Source of the DNA: Beroe forskalii
Lineage: Eukaryota > Ctenophora > Nuda > Beroida > Beroidae
Direction: 5' to 3'
Length of the DNA stretch: 64,000 bases
NCBI GenBank assembly: GCA_011033025.1
Contig: WFMF01000611.1
Span: 26,392 to 90,391, forward strand
Below, piece by piece: positions 1-12,428 of this stretch. The notes below the pieces were generated by a model. The model was given only the letters and a program-made list of their open reading frames with translations. It was not told the origin of the DNA and did not search any database. Position 1 is the first letter of the stretch; each line of letters opens with the position of its first letter. Position numbers and translations under genes: made by a program.

Positions 1-3000
1 GGAACCTTAGACATAAGAAGTTAATCACATTTTGTAATTTTATTCTAAATAAGAAAGTATTTAGTGGCATACTGTGTTGTAACATTTAAATTAATGTACA
101 CGAAGTATTTTTAGCATACTCATAGCTTTAATTGGCATTTAAAATTAAAACATCGTTTAAATTTGCAAAATTGCGAATCAAAAATTATTTCATGATTTAG
201 CACCCATACCGGTGCCAGGAAGTTGATTACTTTCTCAGTTCTCAGCACTTTCAGAACTTATCCATTTCTAAACTTCTCATCCTCATTCAATGATTTTTTG
301 TGAAACAAAACGGTGAGCGAGAGGGAAAGAATATCGGGAAAATACCCAGGGGGATCATCAACAGCATATGCCTGTATACCTACCGGGGTCAGGATTTCTA
401 AATTTCGTGCTGATAGGGGTGGGCCAGGATTTCAGATGCGGCTAATTCACTTTCTAATTGTAATGTACTATGATGGAATTAAAGTTTTACTACTTTGGGC
501 TTTCAAAACATGGCATATCGCCTCTCAACTGTCCAGCACCCAGAAATCAAGCGAAAGCGAACACAAAAGACGTTCCAACTTCTAGAGTAAACTACGATCT
601 GGGCGGGGTGCTTTTTTCTTTTTTAAAAGGACCGGATTTCAAAATCTTCCTTACAAATTTTCCTATCGTAGGCAGAGCACTACTGAATCACTTATATCCC
701 CAAACTGACCTGTTGAAGCAGAAAGTGAGGGATATGAGGAAGTTGAGGAGAAGGAGGAGCAGGTGAATCACTACCAGAAGGAGGAAGAGGATGACGATAT
801 CTGTGATCCCTAGAAGACTGAAGGTTCCCTTAAATCCAGTCATTTAATTACAATATACATACATACATCGCAACATTATTACCAGAAGGTGCAAAGCCAG
901 CCCTGTACGGTTATAATACGGTTCCAGTTCTTTGTTTTACGTATAGCAAGGACATTATGCCTGACAAGGCACGTACTAGGTTCTGTCCACTCCTCCATGG
1001 ACAAAATTAGCATGTATATCACCAGCGATTCTATGACATTTGTCCGATATGGACATTTGTCCGACACCTTAATCCAATGTCTTATCTATAAAGGTGTATG
1101 GGTATACTACAAACATAACAAAATACTGTATATCGATTTTCTAATTCAAGGATTGACATAAGAGGCGGAAGAGACTATTAGCTATTCGGACAAATATCCG
1201 TGTCGGACAGATGTCCGACTACCACCATCAGCACAGGATGTTAACAGCAACCTCCTCAACAAGGAACTCTTCCTCTTATGCCAGCTTCATCTAAATCAGG
1301 GACTGTCTGCCGCTCTAGAGAGTGTGGCGACTCTCCAGGTAAGTGGTATACTCCTTTCCGCTTTGGATAACTCTTCAAAAATTTAGAACTATGGGCGCAA
1401 AGACGCAAGAAAAGGGAAAGGATGCAATCCAGGGTGAAATTTTTGCTGACTGGGGAAATACATATTATAGAATATGTAATGGGCGCTAAGACGCTAACTG
1501 AATTGTTTAAGAACATACTTATAGACCAGCAAACTCACTTCAACAGATACGTTAATTATAAAATAGTTCAAATTGAGGAAATAAAGGGGGGAAATGAGGA
1601 AATAAATTGGGAAACAAAAGGGGTACATAGATTGTCCGACGTCATCTGACCGGCCCCTCCCGGGGATCAGACAATGTCTGACAATACAAAGGAGAGTATT
1701 CCATAACTAAGCCCATTGCCAAATTATCCCAATTTAAGAACGGAATTTATTCGGCGAGCCTTGGCTAGCTCAACAAAAAATGTATGCATACATTTAATCA
1801 TTTGAGTTTTTAATGGTTTTTTCTAAACTTTTCATTTTTTTCGTAGTTACTTTTTCATAAAATTATTTTTGTTTGGTCTGACGTTGCTATATTTAAGTTT
1901 TTCAAGTGACAAGACTGTAAATATTATTCTCATTCTCATTCTGCATCCAGTGATTTTTCCACATCGTGAATTTAAGCCTCTAGGATTACACGTGCCACAA
2001 ATAGCCAAACAAGGAATTCAAAACATGACCCCTACCAAGACCATCTGATTGTTTTAAGTTTTTTTCAAGAGTTACTCAAACTGTTATCTTAACCCAGGAT
2101 CAGCAGGGTGGTTCTAATTTACACTACACGACAAGAGAAGGAAGTTCTCAGGTGTACGGAATCCAATGTGTTTGAAATACAGCCAGCAAAAAGCTCTCAA
2201 ACATATCTTTTTGTTTTATAGCTAGTCCAATATGTTCAGTGGTATGAGGTAGAGTGGTATGAGGTACCTAAGCAATCAAATCATAAGTCGTGATCGATCT
2301 TGATTTCCTTCTATGAAGGTTTGATTTCAGAGAGCCAAAATCCCAGTCAGGTCATTCTGTTTTCTCTTCATATATGAATTCCAATTCTTGCCTCCAATGA
2401 ATGATCCACTTTGAAAGGTATAGTACGCATTGATGTTGCTTCTCGTCCCCTTAATAAATTGAATGAGTTAATAAATTTAATATTTTACTGGTCGGACTCA
2501 CCATTGAAACTTTTTTATTCTGGACGATCACTGAATTATTGAACATGTAAAATGCAAATGATACCCGGCGATCGTACTAGCTCGCAAAGAATTTTTTAAT
2601 ATAATATTATTTTGCGAAGTTTTTCTTTGTTGCCAGTCCTCATGATTCACAAAGTATCCCTAAAGTTTTCTAGATAAATGAGGATTTAGAAAGTTCGTTG
2701 CCATAGAAAGTCGATGCCATGAATGCCATCAGTTGCTCGAACACAACCTTTTCTCATGGAAAATTCTTTCAGTTTCAGTCTTCCATCCATTGATTCATAT
2801 TTCGTAAATCCTTTGTAATGCGATGCAACTCCAAATTATCAAGAATTTTGTAGTTTCGAACTCATACTGTTCTCAAGAAAAACTTTCGCGATATAAGGCT
2901 ATGGCACCAATAAAACATATCATTACTACTTCTAGTTTCTGATTTATGATTCTATAATTCGGCCATCATCTCATCATTGGAGCCTGCATTATTCAATCAT

Positions 3001-3298
3001 ATAGCTTTTGAAAAACCAATGAATGGTTATTATAAAAATTTGCAAATATTTGCAAACTTTTGTCTTTTTCTGAGTTTCTGCTATCTCAGTGAGTCGATAA
3101 ACTTATGAATATTTCACGCACGAATGAATTGGCTCTTTCAAAATCTTTTCAGCCGCGTACTGTGCCGCCCTAGTAGCTTGAGTCACAACACTGGTATGTT
3201 GCTTGAGCTGCTAGTGGTTTGGTGACACCAAGATTTGGTTACAGTTTGCTAAATAGTTGAGGTTAACTGTATTATAAGACATATTTCTCAGGGAAGAG
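1..3298. other. AT-rich region without a firm gene
   Basis: I see no supported gene here apart from a doubtful terminal exon at 719-813. Around 1020-1210 there is a small palindromic patch built from GTCCGACA and TGTCCGAC motifs on both arms, possibly a degenerate MITE. A 45-bp stretch at about 1118-1163 recurs in diverged form at about 27687-27727 inside COPS8 intron 1, so it is a dispersed repeat. The rest is AT-rich sequence, presumably the upstream flank of the receptor gene at 3299. Confidence 0.5.
719..813 (+). other. Possible terminal exon of an unknown gene
   Basis: After an AG at 717-718 a frame reads about 31 residues of strongly acidic sequence (repeated E/D with the ending EEEDDDICDP) to a TAG at 811-813. 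Acidic C-terminal tails of this kind are common in nuclear and cytoskeletal proteins, but I recognise no family. No matching upstream exon was found in the window, so the parent gene would have to start before position 1 or lie in 1-700. A chance open frame through a GAG-rich stretch is equally likely. Confidence 0.2.
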
Positions 3299-6200
3299 AT
3301 GTTGGGTGTTTGTTTAATCCTCTTCATAACCAACTGCGTTGCTATGAAGAACATAACGATCCCTCTGTTTGATAAGATGATCGAGTTAGACGAATTAGAC
3401 CCCCATCCAGATCGACCATCCTTGTTCAAGGCCGACGGATTTGAAGCTAATTGGAACTGCCTTCGTTTCTCACTTAATCTCATGAGGCACATACAGCAGG
3501 GTTTCCTCAGCCTCAAAACTCTCCGGGAATTGACCAGGGATAACGACTCTTATCCAATCTGCCGGTTTAATTTCAACGCTTTTGACGCTTACCGGTTTGG
3601 ACTTGTTAACCTTGATAATAGGTTCACAGAATGGTTTTGTGAGATTAAGGATGATCTTGTGTGTGACAGTTCGAGTGAGTGCTTAACAGACGAATGCCAT
3701 TGTGATCGGAGCCAACTGGGCACTGATGTTTTCTATTGTGTTGATGGGTCAGGGTGTGTTGCCTTCAGCAAGGTGTGTGACTCTGTCCACCATTGCCTTG
3801 ACGGTTCAGATGAATGCCTTTGTGAAGGAGTGCATTCCTTCCACTGTCCTGGCATCAGTGACACTCCTTTTTGTATGCATGAGAGTGATCTCACTTGTGA
3901 TAGAATGGTCAAGTTTTTAAACTCCAATGAAGAGTGCAGTGGGACAGTGAAGGATTTCACTTGCCAGCCAGTGATGCCGCAAAATGGCTCCTTAGATTAT
4001 GCCGAGTCGCCTTTTTTTGACTGCTTGTTTGAAGGCTATGACACTGTTTTAGCTCCTGAGTTAAGTATCAGTAACTACTTTGTACCAAAATACTGTCGGG
4101 AAAACTGCTGGGATGAGGGAGGCTGGTATTATTATTGTGACCATGTCTTCAGGGGCGACCAGTCAGGCAGCATGTTCAGCATGCACGCCTTTGTCTTTAA
4201 AGGACCAATACACTATAGAATCGAGTTTAAAAAATTAAATGATTAATCATTCAATATTACGCAGCAATTAATTACACACACTTTAGTGAAATTCCGATCT
4301 CTCTACGTGATCTAATTTCTGAGATACAAGCGTGTAAAGTGTAACTCTGTATTCCGCTATGATACGTCATAAATCACTGCTATCGATTACAATTAGTGCT
4401 GCTACGCCTCTGAGCGCTGTATAAACACTATATTATGATGTGTGTTGTGTTGTTTTGTTTTGGTTCAGGGGTGCATTGTTTACTCAAATTAGTGATTATG
4501 GATGATATCAACTGGTTTCTAGCATTGTGCTAATTATCTAATTTGGTAACATCTTTGAAAAATGATGAAGCAAATACTTCTGGAACATACATATTATAGG
4601 CTGAAAAAATTAGCAAATCTTGTCTTTTTTATTGTAGGTATTATTGTATATTGATCTTTTAGTCACTTCCAAAAGTCGTTGGTCGAAACATCCGATGATC
4701 ATAGATGGTATTGTCCAATTGAGCCCATCTGACATCCAAAATTCCCAAAAAATTGGTCCAATTAAGTATAGTAATGGGTTGACAATGCTTAATTGATTTA
4801 TTGACAACCTTCATTGCAATATTAAGATGTTTCTAACTTTTTTAATTTCTTAAACAAACGCAAAGTATCTTTCGGGCAAATCTAACTGGGCTTAGAAAAT
4901 TCAGCTAATATTGATGTGATTATGGTAATGGTGGTCCGATGAACATCATAAGTCCTATAATTGAAAATTTCTGATGGGCCCAAGTACATAATTATAAAGC
5001 CATCTGATAGGATTGAAACTAACGGTGAATGATCAAATCCAATGAGGGACATTCGAAATCATAAGTTCAATAGTCCAATGACGATAAACTTGACATGTCC
5101 AATGTCCATTGACCATTCTGACGAATGAATCTAAGTGGATTCCATGGACTCCAGACCAGTACCTACAGTGTCCATACTCTAGCTTTAGGAACCTGAGTCC
5201 TGAACTGATTTTAGAAGTGGAGCCAGTAAAACACTAGAGCAGTAGGAGTTAATTTCCTGTCTGTACGTGATAAACATAGAGCTAATGTGCTCAGTTGCTC
5301 ACTTCCCTTGATTTGCTATACCATGTTAATCAGTAATGCAAATATACTATTACCTAATAAGTGAGTTGATCCCTAGTAATTAATATCCATTCCAAAGTAT
5401 GTAATTATTGTCCGTCAAAAATATTAGTTATCAGGGTGGAAAAATACATGACAAGCAAACAATAATTTCCGACTTCGTTCTTATGTAAACTATGATATTA
5501 CGCAGTGCGTGATACATTCCTCTTCCTGCGAATCAGTGATTTATGACGTAGCAGCATGATCAAATTACGTACACTTAATATCGCTGTAACTCTGTGTAGA
5601 AAGCAGATAGAGAGCTCGGGTTTTCACTAATCAGCATAATTTCATGAAATGAAGCTGGTAGTAAAATAAAATCGGCAACTTCAGTATAGTGTATTGGTCC
5701 TTTAACTGCGACAAAGTGGCTTACTCTGGGAACACCATCACTCTGCAAAGCGTGTGCGACGGGATTGTGGACTGTACCAACATGGCAGACGAGCTGGGGT
5801 GTCCAGGTAGGTTCTACTGTTCCAATGAGAGTGCGGAGTGGACGCATCACTCCAAGGTCTGTGACAATGTAAAGGACTGTGCCAATGGGTGGGACGAGTG
5901 TCAGGAATGCAATGCGGGTTCCCTGTCCTCCAGCAAGTTCCTCATCCAGTCCAGCATTGTCTTCTCATTCACCATCCTGGGAGGTTTGTCCACCCTCCTC
6001 ACCAATATTAGAGTAGGGTTGCAGTGTTACAGGAAACCCACAAGTAGCAGTGTCGGCTCCAAGGACAGGCTCATCCGACTGCAGGTGTTTGTCTACGATG
6101 GACTGATGGGTGTGTACATGTGTCTGATAGTGCTCTCCAGCATCATTCTCCGGACTAAAGGAGACTTCTGTCAGTATGAGGAGATGTGGCGGTCCAGTAT

Positions 6201-7058
6201 TCCCTGTTCTCTGCTGGGTGTGATGTTCTCTGTATCCTCGCATGGGTCTCTCAGCACCATCGTCTTCATGAGTGTGGTAAGGTGTGCTGTGTGCCATAAC
6301 CGAGGGGATGTGTTCTCAGAAGGTGTCATCAAGGCAATCTCGGTAGCACTGTGGATCCTTAACATCTGCAATGCCGTTCTTCCATTGCTGCCAATTCTGG
6401 AGATTCAGAACATCTTCAGGACAGAGATTTACTTGGCAAATGTGCAGGATAACCCCTTCATCAGTTCCAATCCTCTGAACATGACCAAAGTAAATGATCT
6501 GCATAACAAGGTGTTTGGAAGGAAGATACCATCTACAATGCCCTTGAAAACCTCAACAACTTGACCTCCAATCACCACATGTTTGACTATCTGGAGATAG
6601 GTTACTATGGTAACACAGCTGAGTGTGTCCACAACCTCTTCAGCTCCAAGTCCTCCTTTGAAACCTTCAAGCTGAGTTACTGCACCTGTATCTCATTCAT
6701 GCTCGTGGTCCTCAAAGCCTCCTACATCCTTATTGTTAGGAGCGATGTGAGAGGGAAATCTGAGTTGGCGAGGGTAGGAGGACCTCAGAATGCAGCTGAC
6801 ACAGCCACCTTTCTAACAGTCAAAGTGACCCTGATGATCCTCACTCAGTTCTTCAGCTGGGTGTCCCTCATTGTCACCCTCATCTACTTCAAGTACATGG
6901 CTCGTAGACCTGCCCCCACAGAGGTGTTTGAGTGGTTTGCTCTGGTTGTCATACCAGTTAACAGTCTCCTCAATCCTATCTTCTACAGTCATCTCTACAA
7001 GAGATTCGCTGCCTCCATTTGGCGACTCTGGAGATTGATAGTCCGCCATTCAGAGTAG
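3299..7058 (+). CDS. LDLa-repeat seven-transmembrane receptor (GRL101/LGR-like), frameshifted
   Basis: This is probably one receptor gene in two blocks. Block 1 (3299-4246, ATG at 3299) starts with a signal peptide (LGVCLILFITNCVA) and carries LDLa-type cysteine repeats, including a good VCDSVHHCLDGSDEC. Block 2 begins after the acceptor TTCAG at 5680-5684. It gives two more LDLa modules (CDGIVDC, VCDNVKDC) and then seven hydrophobic segments. TM7 ends in NPIFY, the rhodopsin-family NPxxY signature, followed by a basic tail and TAG at 7056-7058. LDLa plus 7TM without obvious leucine-rich repeats suggests a relative of snail GRL101 and relaxin-type receptors; the ligand is unknown. The frame breaks between 6507 and about 6550, in the loop between TM4 and TM5. 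The donor of block 1 is not identified. Block 1 could instead be a separate secreted LDLa protein ending at 4246. Confidence 0.7.
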
Positions 7059-7104
7059 TTAAGCAGACTGGAGACTTGGGATCAAATGTGCCAAAGATCG
7101 CTAT

Positions 7105-7269
7105 GGGATCGTTCACATATTACGTAATCACCTAGGGGGAGGGAGGGGGTTTCCGAATGATTACGTTACATGTTATTGCAACAAATACAACTACTGTAAA
7201 CTTGATTACGAGGGGGAGAGGGGGGCTAAAATCGACCAAAAATTGATTACGTAATATGTGAACGATCCC
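7105..7269. mobile_element. MITE with 26-bp terminal inverted repeats
   Basis: The termini GGGATCGTTCACATATTACG at 7105 and its reverse complement ending at 7269 form 26-bp inverted repeats, flanked by TA-like bases. The interior is G-rich on the + strand. A second copy, inverted, lies at 62771-62934. Single ends (GGGACTGTTCACATCTTACG) occur at about 46999 and 56149 inside the Y repeats. No coding capacity; a non-autonomous DNA transposon, probably of a TA-targeting type. Confidence 0.85.
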
Positions 7270-7419
7270 TTATACATAGCAGGTATTATTTCAAAATTTA
7301 CTCCCTAATTTTCTACCCTTAAGAAACGATCGCTATACAGCATGCTGCCTTCATACTCAAGTAAAGCGGTGGAAGTAATTGGACCCAAAAGGAAAGAAAT
7401 CGAGTTTTATTAATCACTA

Positions 7420-7560
7420 GCAGGCCCGTTGGGCCTGTAAACACACAGCTCACTCGGCGCTGCTACGCAGCACCTCGTTCGCAAGTTTTAAACACTGCCA
7501 TTCGAATTGATTGGATACTTTTAACCGCATCAAAAAATTCCAATTTGGTCAAAAGTTATG
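7420..7560. repeat. Dispersed repeat with CAGGCCNGTTGGGCCTG head, copy 1
   Basis: About 140 bp starting with the palindrome CAGGCCCGTTGGGCCTG and continuing through CACACAGCTC and CGGCGCTG. It matches 11778-11920 at roughly 80 percent identity by eye. The two copies flank the interval that contains aerolysin-like gene A. Confidence 0.75.
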
Positions 7561-7563
7561 CGC

Positions 7564-7885
7564 AAAAATCAAATAATCAAAAAAATTTATGAAGGAGCAG
7601 AGTAGAAAATAGATCGAATTCGTCGGTTATAGTCTTAGACGTGCTAAACCATGTGAGTTTTGTTCCAGCGTTCAGTTTTGATTGCAAGATGATGTTAATT
7701 CTGGCAACTGATTCTCATACTGACAAAAATCAAATATTCAAAAAAATTTATGAAGGAGCAGAGTAGAAAATAGATCGAATTCGTCGGTTATAGTCTTAGA
7801 CGTGCTAAACCATGTGAGTTTTGTTCCAGCGTTCAGTTTTGATTGCAAGATGATGTTAATTCTGGCAACTGATTCTCATACTGAC
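7564..7885. repeat. 161-bp tandem duplication
   Basis: 7564-7724 and 7725-7885 are two head-to-tail copies of a 161-bp unit and are almost identical (AATAATC versus AATATTC near the start). This implies a very recent duplication. No coding content was seen. Confidence 0.9.
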
Positions 7886-7989
7886 ACTGATATTGGATAA
7901 TTTGTTTTGTTTGCAGGCCAGGAACTTTCTTCGAAATCTGCTAAACCTACATTCGACTCGACTGAATTGTGCACACCTTGTAACCTTAA

Positions 7990-8517
7990 AGGGATGGTAT
8001 AGTTTTGGGCCCAAAAATAGATTTTGTTCATTTTAGCCTGAATGTTACCGAAATATCATATAAACAAGTATGTGATATGTTTCATTCCACAATATGCGCC
8101 CTGTGACCACTAATTAATAGATTTGTAACGGAAAATTTATCATACATTATACATAACCGCAAGCCGAGAAGGCATAGGGTCCACCTTTCAATATAGCCTA
8201 AGGTGATATCGCGCTCATTAATTGCATCATTGTGGCGGAACCACAAATGTGTATACAAAAAATAATATTCGGTATGTCCATAATTAATTGGAGAACCATA
8301 ATCCATGCATAATTATTGTCAAAACCAATGAGTTTCACATGATAACCTCATAACATCCATGTGCCTTTTCAGGGCAAATATTACAGCCTTAATTGAGTTA
8401 TTACAGGGCGTGTTTGTACAAACAAACGTTTTTAACCTTATTAGAGGTCATGAAGTAGCTATTTTTACCGGAATAAGATAAAATTAGAAATTTGCATCTG
8501 AAAACTTTACCATCCCT
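7990..8517. mobile_element. 528-bp MITE with TTAA target-site duplication
   Basis: The ends AGGGATGGTATAGTTTT (7990) and AAAACTTTACCATCCCT (ending 8517) are inverted repeats, flanked directly by TTAA at 7986-7989 and at 8518-8521. A TTAA duplication is the signature of piggyBac-type transposases. The interior is AT-rich and lacks a transposase frame, so this is a non-autonomous copy. Confidence 0.8.
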
Positions 8518-8521
8518 TTAA

Positions 8522-9950
8522 CGGTTAATTTCACAATTGCAGTTACTACTGTTTTCACCGACTAAACTTTGATTATCGACCAACCTCTGCCACACTGAAA
8601 GCAATACAACTGCAATATCCTCCGTAATTCAAGTTATACCCATTCCCCATCTTGAGATCTTAAATTTGAAGTTAAGAAAACGTCAAAAAAACTCAAAAAG
8701 CTACAGCACAGCATTAAACAGTCGTAGCGTAATAGAAAGCACTCGCATAGAACTGATCATAATCTGCACGTGCAAAAAATTTGTTTCCATAGCAACGGTA
8801 CCATTATGCGCATCTTAGCCTTCGTTTTCCTTGATAATTTCTTGGCAAGCTCAAATTTAAACTGTGCGCCCGCACAAACAGACATTATTCACGTGCTCTT
8901 ACGAAATTATATATAAGATATGGACAATAATAATATGGACAATATCATGGACAAAGCTGAGCAGTTTGATTGACAGTTATGACCTCTGTGCAGTTTACAT
9001 CTAGTGAAATAGTTTGTACAATGTAATCCAGATGCTTGCTGTTTTTTTTAAATAAAAGGGCAGTATGGATTGAAGTCTGGAGGTTATGCAAAACGTTCCT
9101 TATTTGAAATATTTCAAAATAATAATAGGCAACCCAGCCGGTACATCCAAACCAAACCAAAAATAAACCGATAATAAATGTTTATATTTGTTTTCCGTCA
9201 AACGTTATGGATAATCATTTCTGATGCGTTTAACGTTTTATTTATTGAGATCCCAAAAATAACCGTTTCTTATAGTTATAGTTTTACGTTTAATTTAGTT
9301 TCATCCAAAATGGTTATAATGTAGTAATATGAAACGAATATTGAACGTTAAAAAACGTTTATCTATGGTTCACAGGATACTAATTTTTGAATTGGCTTCA
9401 CATTTCAAAGAAACTTTAAATAAACGATCAAAACGTTCAATTTTGGTTTGTAGAAAACGTTTCTCTCTAATTAACTTTTTCGAAACATTTATTGCTGGTC
9501 TTCAAGAACCGTTTCCACAGAACCAAGAATAAAAGTTTTTGGAAAGAAGTTTTAAACTTTACAACACTACTTTATAAAATCAAATTTGGGAATGTATGAC
9601 TATGATGATTGATCAAGTATATATTCATTGAAATATCACAAGATAACGACGTTTTAATTGTTACAATTGAAGACGTTCGTAACCACTACACTCTAGTCGT
9701 CCAATTTCTGATTAAATTGATGAAGAAATCCCAATTCTACACACCATAAAGTTGTTATATCAGGGTGTTTCCTTATCTAAATTATATCTGAGTATCTGGT
9801 AAGTTCATAAGTTGGTAAGTTGGTAAGGTGGAACTATGTAGCCGGTATATTTGATTATCTGAATTGGCCGGGTGTCCTGTGACCTAGAAGGCCTTCTAGT
9901 ATAACTATAAGAACTACAAAATTATTCCTTCAACTAAAGAGCATTGGTTA
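8522..9950. other. AT-rich intergenic DNA
   Basis: No gene or repeat boundary is supported. From about 9200 to 9540 there is a high density of AACGTT and AAACGTTT words, which keeps an open frame at 9329-9532 by chance. The upstream edge of the duplicated aerolysin-like segment lies near 9955. Confidence 0.5.
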
Positions 9951-9954
9951 AAGT

Positions 9955-11645
9955 TATTGCTTCATAATAACAATTCCTTCATGATGACAATTTTATAATG
10001 TTGAAACGTTTGGGGCCAAGAATTTTACACGGTATACTGCATTGTCAATAAAAGAATAAAGGCCCATGGAGCTCAATAGAATAAGTTAACAAATTCTATG
10101 TGGACTATGAAATTCTTAACGTTGTTTTATATTTCAGTTCATGTGTTTGCCATTCTAAAAGAGTCAGCAATTGTAACCATGAACGCATTGCAACATCCAT
10201 GGTTTCAGCTTTTGTGAGTCATTGCTTTCGGGACAATAGCACCATTGTGATTGTTTTTAAAGGCCATTCAGTTCTGTTTAAAGATTGAAGTGAAATAATT
10301 TTAGTATTTTATTGACATCAAAATTTCTATAAATTGATGGACGAAGCATTTCAAACCGCATTATGAATTGTTTTTCACTATTGTGCGCTGGTACCACATT
10401 TTTCCACAGCACATTATTGCATTTTCACGCAAGCATCGCAATGATGCTTATTGGCCCCTTTTTCGATGAAATTTGACTCTCCAAGATTTCACCCTCCTTT
10501 TTTAATAAATCCAGACCAGAAGGTATTCGGAGGGAACAATGTAAAATTTTGAGTTCAACTGTTCATATCTCATCTCAATGTTGATAAGCACATTATTAGG
10601 GCTATGTATTTAGCAACATTTCCCCCGTATTAACTCAATATCAAACCCCGTATTAACTCAATATTTCCTTAGATGGCTATTGTCGGCTTGACATTCGTAC
10701 TGATGAGCGCATTGCTTGTCCAAGCGATATCTCAAGATTTTGAAGTTGCCCACAATCAGTTCCTGATCTACAACAAGGTCTACCACAAGTCCAGGCTCCG
10801 ACAGTATGGCGGTGGATGGCGTGACTGGGGAACCTACGACTTTGAAGTGGCTGACAACCAGCTGTGGCTCTTTGACCCTCATCCTTGGAAGGACGGCTGC
10901 TACTACATCAGCAACGAAGTGTACCCCCAGCACCGCTTCGCTATGTCCAAGAAAAATGGCTTGATTACATACAAAGGCCCCTACTTCGATGACCAACTCT
11001 TCAAGTTAGTTCCCTCGGGTAACAATGATGGATACTACTACATTTACAGCTGCACTTACACCAAGAAGAGGTTTGCTAAGAAGGGAGCTGCCAACAACAA
11101 AGTCGGAAGTTACGACGGAAAACAGTACGATGATCAGCTCTGGAAATTGGTCCCCAGATTCCAGGCTGATATCTACACTGATGACATCTTCCACTTTGAC
11201 AACCGACAAGGAAGCAGTCCCATCACGAGAACGATCTCAGTTACAACTGGAATTGTGAAGAGTCAGTCCTCTTCTGTCACTAGCACCACAACCTACAAAA
11301 CATCGATGGAAGCAAGTATCGCAGGAAGCACGGCTTCAGCCGAGTTCGAGCAACAGCTTGAAACCAGCCTGTCTTCCAGTACTACCAGTAGCTGGTCAAA
11401 GACTGAAGAAATAGTCTTCACCATTCCTGCTGGAAAGAACTTCAAAGTGATGCAACACAAGGTTAACTTTGAAGGTGTCATTCCTTCAGATTCTTGTACT
11501 ATGATGACGAGCATCAAGATCTTCGAGAGTGATACAGCAACCTTCTCTGATCCTGACAAGTTCATCATGTAAACCAACCAAGTTAACTGGAAGTTAATAC
11601 TCACCTTGGATCTTAAGGAGGGCTTGGAGAATTTGAATTACTTTC
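9955..11645 (+). repeat. Segmental duplication carrying aerolysin-like gene A
   Basis: This segment is present again, inverted, at about 40768-42650. The homology extends well outside the coding region. Upstream sequence at 10000-10290 and the 3' flank at 11573-11645 both align with the other copy. Gaps and substitutions are frequent in the flanks and rare in the coding part. It is a DNA-level duplication, not a retrocopy, because the 3' splice site before the start codon is retained in both copies. Confidence 0.85.
10673..11572 (+). CDS. Secreted beta-trefoil plus aerolysin-type pore-forming-like protein, copy A
   Basis: The 299-residue product has a signal peptide (about 1-20). Residues 22-162 form a lectin-like region with internal repeats marked by DNQLW, DDQLF and DDQLW, as in a beta-trefoil or ricin-B-like fold. 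Residues 165-299 resemble aerolysin/ETX-MTX2 proteins: a Ser/Thr-rich amphipathic stretch at about 190-245 that would form the membrane hairpin, then IPAGKNFKV. Members of this family bind surface glycans or lipids, oligomerise and perforate membranes; in animals they serve as venom, digestive or immune factors. The ATG sits directly after an acceptor (TTTCCTTAG), so a 5' UTR intron is expected. The coding exon is intact. Function is inferred from architecture only. Confidence 0.75.
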   Translation: MAIVGLTFVLMSALLVQAISQDFEVAHNQFLIYNKVYHKSRLRQYGGGWRDWGTYDFEVADNQLWLFDPHPWKDGCYYISNEVYPQHRFAMSKKNGLITYKGPYFDDQLFKLVPSGNNDGYYYIYSCTYTKKRFAKKGAANNKVGSYDGKQYDDQLWKLVPRFQADIYTDDIFHFDNRQGSSPITRTISVTTGIVKSQSSSVTSTTTYKTSMEASIAGSTASAEFEQQLETSLSSSTTSSWSKTEEIVFTIPAGKNFKVMQHKVNFEGVIPSDSCTMMTSIKIFESDTATFSDPDKFIM

Positions 11646-11777
11646 TGTCTTAGTAATCAATATTGATGTAATTCTTTGTTACTGGGGGTAGGGGTGCAAC
11701 GTGACGAAATATCTAAATAAGCTTTGAAAGTAAATAAGAAATAGAGAATATTATACACAATAATTATACAAAACAGG

Positions 11778-11920
11778 CAGGCCTGTTGGGCCTGCAAACA
11801 CACAGCTCGCTCGGCGCTGTAACGCAGCACTCCGTCCGCAAATTTTAAATGCTTCAATCCAAATTGATTGAATGCTTTTACCACATCAAAAAATTCTAAT
11901 CAGATCAAAAGTTACGGAAC
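11778..11920. repeat. Dispersed repeat with CAGGCCNGTTGGGCCTG head, copy 2
   Basis: Begins CAGGCCTGTTGGGCCTG and tracks the copy at 7420-7560, including CACACAGCTC, CGGCGCTG and TTTTACC-CATCAAAAAATTC. Same orientation as copy 1. Confidence 0.75.
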
Positions 11921-12428
11921 AACGAAACCATAACAGCATTATTACTACTAGAAGGGTTTGGGCTAGGCGGTGCCAAATTTGATAGCCAAGGACTTTTTAA
12001 ATATATTTTACGGTCCTTTACATTTTTCTGACTCAAAAAGTTGGTTGGTAAAATTTTATTGATTGAAATCACCCAGTCATTTTGTGACCAGATTTAAACC
12101 AATCCATTGTTCTCTTGAGTCGGATACTTCATACTAGGCCTTTATATTGTGCTGTAAGGGATATATCACATATTGATTTTAGTCGAAAACAATAAAATTT
12201 TTAGTTTGATTGATTGATTTGAAAATTTTAAGCTGATTGATCACGGGTACTTAGCCGAAAATTACTTCGATAGAAATTTCCAGATGTATAGGTAGGTACA
12301 ACGACCGGCAATGAACGATTCTTAATTTGAGTACATTACAAAAATAAAGATTTAAAAAAATTATACAAATATGTTAGATTTTGTCGAGTTTGATTGGCAA
12401 TCTGCTATTCAGTATTCACAATAGGGTA

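Noticed and set aside
9329-9532. 67-residue basic ORF
   Set aside because: Composition follows the AACGTT-rich local DNA; no start context, splice sites or family features.
11006-11258. Antisense and alternative-frame ORFs over the aerolysin-like genes (also 41204-41456, 41466-41807)
   Set aside because: They shadow the conserved 299-residue frame; apparent conservation between copies only reflects the nucleotide identity of the duplication.
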